DNA from: Candidatus Woesearchaeota archaeon
Lineage (GTDB): Archaea > Nanobdellota > Nanobdellia > Woesearchaeales > ARS49
Direction of reading: 5' to 3'
Length of the DNA stretch: 6,519 bases
Assembly: GCA_003694525.1 (NCBI GenBank)
Contig: RFLK01000028.1
Coordinates: 1 to 6,519 of the forward strand
Shown: positions 1 through 5,800 of the stretch, in pieces
How positions within the stretch are numbered: position 1 is the first letter of the stretch
How the letters are laid out: each line of letters starts with the position of its first letter
The notes under the pieces: model-generated
The model's database searches: none
What the model saw: only the letters and a program-made list of their open reading frames with translations
What the model was told of the DNA's origin: nothing
Made by a program: the position numbers and the translations under genes

Positions 1-2
1 GA

Positions 3-344
3 AGGAACACAGATACAAACTTCTTATACGTAATTGTTTGGAACCTGGAAAAAATAGCAGATGATTACAAGTACGCATGCGAACAAATAACTAAAGGAGT
101 TCGTGTGACTTCAAATACGCAAGAACTAATAAGAAAGAGCGCAGATTTGCTGAGAGCTTACTACAAAATATTCTATTCATTCAATGTTGAAGAGCTCTCA
201 AACCTTTCTGAAGAGTACAAAAAAACACTATCAATGATTGAGCAAGCAATCGACTCTAAAAATGCAAAAATCCTGACACACATACACCACGCAGTCCTTA
301 AAATGGCAGACTTTTCAGCATCAATCTACGCGCTCAACTCCTGA
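3..344 (+). CDS. PhoU-like phosphate uptake regulator, C-terminal part (5' end off the window)
   Basis: The frame is open from the left edge to the TGA at 342-344, giving 113 visible residues. Visible residues 8-26 read YVIVWNLEKIADDYKYACE, which matches the PhoU helix signature (hydrophobic run, then LERIAD, then further helix). Later helices, including one around LTHIHHAVLKMADF near the end, fit the second three-helix PhoU unit. The fragment is all-helical and shows no membrane segment. PhoU proteins modulate phosphate transport and Pho signalling; archaeal members often carry an N-terminal AbrB-like DNA-binding domain, which would lie outside this window. A GTG at 105 preceded by AAAGGAG could be read as a start, but it would cut the protein just after the signature helix, so I treat it as internal. 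The gene converges on the - strand operon. Confidence in the frame is high; in the family it is moderate. Confidence 0.72.
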   Translation, partial: RNTDTNFLYVIVWNLEKIADDYKYACEQITKGVRVTSNTQELIRKSADLLRAYYKIFYSFNVEELSNLSEEYKKTLSMIEQAIDSKNAKILTHIHHAVLKMADFSASIYALNS

Positions 345-347
345 AAG

Positions 348-842
348 CTAACACAAATAGATTGTAACATTAACATCAACGCTTCCTCTGACTTTTTCAG
401 GCCTTACAAAACCCTCGCGAGCACCCCTGCAAGCCCCATTAGAAGCATTGATTAAACTCACAGACTCTGTTCCGCTTACAAAGAACTCATAGGTTCTTCC
501 CCACTTTCCAAAAGTCTCTTCGAGAATTTGCTTTGATACAAAACTTACTTTAGAACAGGAATCTCTGCCATCGTCACAAACGCTAGCTCCAACAATGCGA
601 TCTCCTTGAACTCCCGCAAGAGCGCAATCCTGCAAGAGCTCGCGCAAAGACCTGCCGTTGCAGCCAGGCACAGTGGTTCCAAGAGAAGAATGCAAGAAAT
701 TTGCGGCCTGAACATTCTCGCGCAAAACCTCAACCGATCTTGGAGGTGACTTGGTCAATACAACTAAAACAAAAAGAAGGCCCAAAGAAACCAGTATAAC
801 AATTATGACCAATCCGAATATCTCCATCTGACCCCTAGACAT
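348..842 (-). CDS. Single-pass membrane-anchored, pilin-like small protein (164 aa, last gene of the operon)
   Basis: The N-terminus is MSRGQMEIFG followed by a hydrophobic helix at residues 8-30, then a soluble domain of about 130 residues that should lie outside the cell. SRGQ before the helix resembles an archaeal class III (pilin-type) cleavage site, although the usual Glu at +5 is missing. The outer domain has six cysteines (61, 73, 89, 96, 138 and the C-terminal residue 164) and two N-glycosylation sequons (NAS near 132, NVT near 158), which suits a disulfide-bonded secreted fold. The segment with SLRELLQDCA and the later FGKWGRTYEF look like a family I associate with DPANN archaea; its function is unknown. 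I chose the ATG at 842 over an in-frame ATG at 872 because GAGGTG lies 7 nt upstream of it. The start overlaps the previous gene by 8 bases. Confidence 0.85.
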   Translation of the reverse strand: MSRGQMEIFGLVIIVILVSLGLLFVLVVLTKSPPRSVEVLRENVQAANFLHSSLGTTVPGCNGRSLRELLQDCALAGVQGDRIVGASVCDDGRDSCSKVSFVSKQILEETFGKWGRTYEFFVSGTESVSLINASNGACRGAREGFVRPEKVRGSVDVNVTIYLC

Positions 843-1359
843 AACGCAACACCTCAATAACACCGAAAGCATACTCGTCTTCTAATGCGTCATATAGGAG
901 TATGGGGCTGCGAGATGCTATCTGCTCTCCTTTGCCAGTCCCGCTATCGTAGAGAACCCACTCCTTACCTATCTCTTGAGGGTAGACTTGTTCAACGCTA
1001 ATCCTTGAATCGCCAAACTCTGTAAAGTAAAACTGGAAAGCAGAAGCGTTGAGCTGCATCAGGCTTGAAAAAGCTTGCGCCTTTAAAATGTCAATGCAAG
1101 TCTCCTTTTGAGAGAGCAAAAATGAGCAGTCAAGCTCTGGAAAATGCAATGCTTTCTGCCAAGTATCAAATGCCAGCTGCTGCTGTCCGGCCCTTGCAGT
1201 TTTGCGCAGTGAAGACTCTTGCGCATAAAAATAAAAGACCGCGCTAACACCCAACAAAAGAAAAAACACAACAAGAACTCCCACTGTCTCAAACATCTTT
1301 ATCTGCCCCTTTTGCGAGCATTTCAACCCCAAACCCATTGAGTTCTTATTTGGCATCAT
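835..1359 (-). CDS. Single-pass membrane-anchored, pilin-like protein (174 aa)
   Basis: A short N-terminal region ends in QKGQIKMFE, followed by a hydrophobic helix at about residues 26-45 and a soluble domain of about 130 residues. KGQ before the helix again resembles a class III prepilin cleavage site, with the acidic residue one position later than in canonical archaellins and pilins. The outer domain has two cysteines (78 and 88, in the stretch LHFPELDCSF to ETCIDILKAQ) and a sequon (NAS at 104-106). The end is beta-rich (WVLYDSG, AFGVIEVLRYV). I recognise the overall type from DPANN genomes but know of no function. I chose the ATG at 1359, which shares one base with the previous gene's TAA and has GGAGATG just upstream; the ATG at 1356 is equally possible. 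The TTG at 1377 would swallow the ribosome binding site. The C-terminus overlaps the next gene by 8 bases. Confidence 0.83.
   Translation of the reverse strand: MMPNKNSMGLGLKCSQKGQIKMFETVGVLVVFFLLLGVSAVFYFYAQESSLRKTARAGQQQLAFDTWQKALHFPELDCSFLLSQKETCIDILKAQAFSSLMQLNASAFQFYFTEFGDSRISVEQVYPQEIGKEWVLYDSGTGKGEQIASRSPILLYDALEDEYAFGVIEVLRYV
850..855 (-). promoter_or_regulatory. Ribosome binding site for the 164-aa gene
   Basis: On the - strand GAGGTG is followed by a 7-nt spacer and the ATG at 842. It lies inside the preceding gene and decides between the ATG at 842 and the one at 872, which has no comparable motif. Confidence 0.75.
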
Positions 1360-2399
1360 TAAAACATCTCCGGACAACTCTGTTCAACAAGCCTTCTGTT
1401 CTCACGCTCCAATGCTTGCTGCAATCCAACAAGCCTGTTAACTCTGGACAACTCCAAATCTCTTGATAGCTGCCCTGCAAGAGAGCTCTGCTCTGAGAGC
1501 AACCTATTGATAGTTGTATAATCGCAACGATCAGAAAATAGAGACCTTGAGCGATCAACATAAAGGCTTGATATGTATGATAAACGATTTAGAGCAGAGC
1601 GAATACCACAAGAATACCTGTTCTGACTATCAGAAAATATGGCTGCAAGAATAGAAGGAAGTCCTGCATATGTCGCAAGACCTTCTTGAATGAAACTCGA
1701 TTTAGACTTTGAGTAAAACTCGATGCTGTCCTTTGTTATAACAATTGCATCTGCACTCTCCTTTCTAAATGACCTGTCAAGAGGAGAGGGAGGTGTGTTC
1801 AGAAAAACAAAACGATAATGGCTATAATCTTCTGCAACCAATTGATTAACATCTTTTGATTCTACCGCCTTGTAATCAATTTTTGCAACAGTGATACCGT
1901 TACGTATGAGCGGAGGAGGCAAAGAGCGCTCTATTTGACTGAGCAAAGCTTTGCTTTGAGAATCGCTAGGATTGTAAACAAAAAAGTACTTGGTTTCAGG
2001 AGACACCAAAATCAAGAAGTTTGAAACTCTATAGGGAATATTCCAAGGAATAGACCAAACCAAAGCAGACCCTTTATTCAACCTTGAAGGGCCGAATATC
2101 TGCATCAAACCAAAAGGCCTTCTTGCACCACCTATGTTCATTGCACAATCACACGTTTTAGAACAAGAAAAATCCAGTCCTTGAGACGGAATAGGAATAG
2201 GCTGCGCTGCACCCTTGCTCAAAAGAGCGCTTGTCAAAACGCTTTCAACACTTGTCGCAAGAGTCCACTGTAACTTCTCTTGAGAGAGCGCCCGCTGCTT
2301 TGTTGCTATGGTTATGAAAAAAGCAAGAATTAATGCTCCTGCAATCATAACAAAAATCCAATGCAGCTGAATCTCCACGCCTTTTTCACTCATTCCCAT
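1359..2399 (-). CDS. Membrane-anchored protein with large alpha/beta outer domain (346 aa)
   Basis: The N-terminus MGMSEKGVEI leads into a hydrophobic helix at about residues 12-32 and then about 310 residues predicted to be extracytoplasmic. KGVEIQ before the helix is a weaker version of the KGQ motif in the neighbours. Residues 79-85 form a tight CSKTCDC cluster; further cysteines are 264, 292 and 342. Residues 126-230 alternate strand-like segments (FLILVS, YFFVYN, VAKIDY, RFVFLN, AIVIT, IEFYS) with helices, so an alpha/beta sandwich is likely, but I see no recognisable catalytic motif. The last 50 residues are a charged helix (ELSRVNRLVGLQQALERENR). It is the largest of the four anchored proteins and may carry the specific function of the set. 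The start is the ATG at 2399, with AAAGGT upstream. An ATG at 2393, which would form an ATGA overlap with the previous stop, is an alternative. No function assigned. Confidence 0.86.
   Translation of the reverse strand: MGMSEKGVEIQLHWIFVMIAGALILAFFITIATKQRALSQEKLQWTLATSVESVLTSALLSKGAAQPIPIPSQGLDFSCSKTCDCAMNIGGARRPFGLMQIFGPSRLNKGSALVWSIPWNIPYRVSNFLILVSPETKYFFVYNPSDSQSKALLSQIERSLPPPLIRNGITVAKIDYKAVESKDVNQLVAEDYSHYRFVFLNTPPSPLDRSFRKESADAIVITKDSIEFYSKSKSSFIQEGLATYAGLPSILAAIFSDSQNRYSCGIRSALNRLSYISSLYVDRSRSLFSDRCDYTTINRLLSEQSSLAGQLSRDLELSRVNRLVGLQQALERENRRLVEQSCPEMF
1365..1371 (-). promoter_or_regulatory. Ribosome binding site for the 174-aa gene
   Basis: On the - strand GGAGATG, one mismatch from the GGAGGTG ideal, lies 5 nt before the ATG at 1359. 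It lies inside the 3' end of the 346-aa gene and argues against the upstream TTG start at 1377. Confidence 0.65.
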
Positions 2400-2878
2400 T
2401 CAGATACCTTTGCAGATCTTCCAAGCCCCTCAACTCTTACAGTTATTCCCCCTGAGTTTGGAATGCAAACATAACCGGGCGGGCTTACTGAAATATCCAG
2501 GGAAGGCTCGCCACCAACCCTTGGGAAAACAAAAACGTTGGACTTTGTCCTCCTGCAAGCATCGGAAGCCCAACTCATATCTATAACTCTATTGGGTGTT
2601 TTCAATTTTGCGCCTTGCCCGCAAGTTTGCTTATCAAAAAAACACACCCCTGCATACTTTGAAGGAAGGGGTAGCTGCACCTTCCTGACAGTTCCTGGCT
2701 GTCGCCTTATAGACTCTATCGAAGTTTCAAGGTCATTCCAAAAATCTGCCAGCTGGACCTGCTCTTGACGCTCAAGAAAATAAGATATCGACTTGTACCC
2801 GTAGCCTATTATCAGCAAAAATATTATTCCTGCGAGTATGAAAACCAAAACTTGCATTACGCTCTGAGCCTTATTCAT
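2390..2878 (-). CDS. Single-pass membrane-anchored, pilin-like protein (162 aa)
   Basis: The N-terminus MNKAQSVMQV runs straight into a hydrophobic helix at about residues 8-26, then a charged helix (34-60) and a beta-rich outer domain with four cysteines (79, 86, 108, 138). This plan of short basic N-terminus, KAQ, hydrophobic helix extending into an amphipathic helix, then beta domain is what type IV pilins look like, and KA before Q fits a class III cleavage site. The segment GTVRKVQLPLPSKYAGVCF and the terminal GITVRVEGLG suggest a small beta-sandwich. I chose the ATG at 2878 because a perfect GGAGGTG sits 7 nt upstream; an in-frame TTG at 2899 would place the start before that site. The start overlaps the stop of the large surface-protein gene by 8 bases (ATGAATAA), which suggests coupled translation. 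Function unknown. Confidence 0.85.
   Translation of the reverse strand: MNKAQSVMQVLVFILAGIIFLLIIGYGYKSISYFLERQEQVQLADFWNDLETSIESIRRQPGTVRKVQLPLPSKYAGVCFFDKQTCGQGAKLKTPNRVIDMSWASDACRRTKSNVFVFPRVGGEPSLDISVSPPGYVCIPNSGGITVRVEGLGRSAKVSEWE
2406..2411 (-). promoter_or_regulatory. Ribosome binding site for the 346-aa gene
   Basis: On the - strand AAAGGT lies 6 nt before the ATG at 2399. It is weaker than the sites of the other downstream genes, so this gene may depend more on coupling to its upstream neighbour. Confidence 0.45.
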
Positions 2879-5800
2879 ACCTGCCCACCTCCTCCTCAAA
2901 CTCCTTCTTGTGATCTTCCAAATACTTTGATGTAGCCTTCAACTTCTTTAAGAGCTCGTCCCTCTCCTTTGCGCTAAGTCCTCCCTTGATGAGCTGTTTC
3001 ACTCTTGCTATAAGCTCTTTTTTCCTACTTTCACTCAGCTCATCCAGCATTGAGCGGAGCCTGTCAAGGGGATCTGCAGGAGCTCCCGGGTGCGCTATCT
3101 TGCGCAATCTCTCAAGAGCGCTCTCAAATTTCTTTTCTGGCATTGCTTTCTTTTTTATTTCCCGCTCAAGAGGAATCCAGTCCTTGTCAGGAATCTTTTG
3201 ACTCTTTGCAAATGCGCGCAGCTTTTCAAGCTCTTCTTCTTTAGTCGGTATCAATTTTGCAACCCTCTTGGTCACTTTCTTTTTCTTCTGCGTCTTTTCA
3301 CTCTCAGAAGGTTTTGATTCCTTCTTTTTTATCTCTTTCCTCGATTTTAGAAGAATAAACACTCCATACGCTACTCCCCCTATTGAAAGCAAAGCAAAAA
3401 CTACCCAGAGAGAAGTCAATAAAATAGACCTTGGGTGATCTCTCGGATCCTTAGGATCTGTTCTGGCCACAACTTCCCTGCCATCATCCCAACCATCTCC
3501 ATCTGTATCTTCTCTTGCAGGATCAGTGCCTTTATTGAACTCCTCAAGATTGGTCAACCCATCTCCATCAGGATCTGAATCTGCTGAAGCCTCTGGGCAA
3601 GTTATGCAGGCAAAATTATCCAAGCGCCACTTATCATTGATATCATCGCCAATGCTGAACTTCTGAGATGGCGCGCAGCCAGCATCATCAGCAGACTCTG
3701 AAGATGGCGTTCCAGGACACTTGTCAGCATCGTCAGTTATCCCATCTCCGTCAGAGTCTCCCACGCTTGAAGAGCAAACATTTAGTTTTGGATCACAACG
3801 CAAATCCTGACTGCAATCATCAGTTGATGAACAAGTCTTCCCTTCACTGCAAGGATCGCAAGGCCCACCACAATCAACATCCGACTCGTGCTCATCTATT
3901 ACTTTGTTGGCACAGGGAGGAGCATCCTCGCATCGTTTGCTTGTAGGATTGCAATAATCAGTTTCACAATCAGAATCTGAAAAGCAAGACTTGCCCTTTG
4001 CACACTTTTGATCGCAGAACTTTCCCCCACAATCAACATCAGTCTCAACACCATTTCTTATATTATCCTCGCAACTTGTAGGAGCACACACATTAACATC
4101 ACAAAAACCAGTTGCACAATCATCGTCAGCACCACACGCGTGCCCCTGAGGACAACCATCACAGCTGCCTCCACAATCAACACCCACTTCACCTTCATCA
4201 CGAATTCCATTCTGACAAGCAGGCGGTTGCCTTGTTATGTCAACACGAGCAGGAGCGCTCTCTTCAACCTCGCTTTCAACTCCGACATTATTGACCGCTT
4301 TTGCCTTTACAACATAATTCTCCCCATCATTGAGCTTAAACTCTGAAACATTTGCATACTCTGCATCAAGATAGAAAGGCTCACCAGATGTCACATTAAT
4401 GCGAACGCTGTCAAGAACCACTTCCTTAGTGTCGAAATTTTGAACTGATACAACATAATGCGATATTCCACTATCCTCATCAACTCCTGAGACTGCAATC
4501 CTTATCCTGTTCGTGAAAGGAGTTATTCCTGAATCATTAAGAGGGCTTTCAATACGCACAAACTCAATCTCCGGCGGAGTAGAATCCACTATTACAGGAA
4601 CTTCAAGAATCTCAGACTTTGCACCTGAAAGATCCGCACACTGAACATAGAACTTGTAAGTCCCCTCTCCTGAGACTGTCAATTTGTGATTGTGAGCGTA
4701 CGCTGTCTTGCACAAGCCCATACATTTTGATATCGCATCGGAGCTCTCACCATAATAGCAAAAAACTCTCCTGTTTGCAGCAACACCCAATGAAAAGTTT
4801 GTAGTGGGGAAACCTTGAGGTGTTGCACTCTCGATACGCAATGGAACTGAAAGATCCACTTTAAATGGAACCTCAACAGGAGCGCTTACAAGCTCATTCT
4901 CTCCCTTGCAAGAGACGTAGAACAAGTGATCTCCAACAGATGTGACGTTGACCTGAGCGAGTTGGGATTTTTTAGGGTGCAAGTTAAACCCAGGGAACAT
5001 GCCAGTCATTGCAGCAAATGAGGGCACTGCCTGAGAATACTTGCACAAGCCTTTCTTGTCAAGCTGAACGAGCAGCCTTGTAACATACAATTCCTCTCCT
5101 GGAATGAACTCTTCTGAAACAATAGAAGGTGAGGCTGTTGCCTTCACTATCCTTGGAGGCTCAGGATCGAAAGTTATATCAAAAGAGCGCTGAGAGATTC
5201 CGAAAGGACCAAAATCGCAATATACGTGAAGCGGATAAGACTCCTGCTCCCCATCTATGCTAAAGCCTCTTGCGGTATGGAAGAAAGACTCTCCTTCAAA
5301 CTTTCTGAAAAATGAGAAATCATCAACGCTCGGAGGAGTCGGCGTGTTGAAAACGTACGCGCAGCTGCTTGGAAGAGGAGTCTCAACACTTGCAGTAAAA
5401 TTAAGGAAGGCGGTTACTCCAAAAGATGGAGAGGCAAGCCTTATTGAAGGCTTGAGAGTTGCGATAAAGAAACTGGACTCCCCTGCAATAGGAACTGCAT
5501 TAAACCCAACCGCCCGGACCCTCAAAGAGTACTTTCCTCCTCTCACATCAGATACATCTGCCTTAAAAGACAAATTATCTTTAGTACTAAAGAGATGAGT
5601 AATATCTCTTGACACCTCCTCTTTCACATAAGGGCTCTCAAAACTTTCAAGAACAAGAGACACATTGGATAGAGTGACCTTGTTTGTGAAATTCAAAAGG
5701 ACTGGAACAGAGCTCTTGTTCAAAATGGATCCAAGAGGAGGCTCAATACTAAGTTCTGCAATGGACGCGTCAATTGTTAGAGGATACTCGACTCCAGTTT

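Noticed and set aside
105..344. Treating the GTG at 105 as the true start of a 79-residue gene
   Set aside because: The frame continues open to the left edge and encodes a PhoU signature helix upstream of this codon, so the gene is truncated by the window.
3441..3758. Dockerin domain suggested by the DxDxDG loops
   Set aside because: The DGDG spacing with LTNLEEF and GTDP is the thrombospondin type 3 pattern. The paired 22-residue dockerin helix-loop units are absent, and no cohesin is seen.
3774..4217. CRISPR-like or tandem DNA repeat suggested by CCACAATCAACA recurring three times
   Set aside because: The spacing is uneven (159 and 144 bp), the words are codons for VDCGG, and the surrounding DNA is diverged coding sequence.
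4008..4346. 112-residue + strand open frame opposite the Cys-repeat region
   Set aside because: It is antisense to clearly coding sequence with invariant cysteine spacing. Its translation is a Thr/Ile-rich low-complexity shadow of the repeated codons, with no start context.
5257..5598. 113-residue + strand open frame opposite the ectodomain
   Set aside because: It is antisense to the surface-protein modules, with no recognisable domain and no ribosome binding site judged convincing. It is a shadow of codon use on the other strand.
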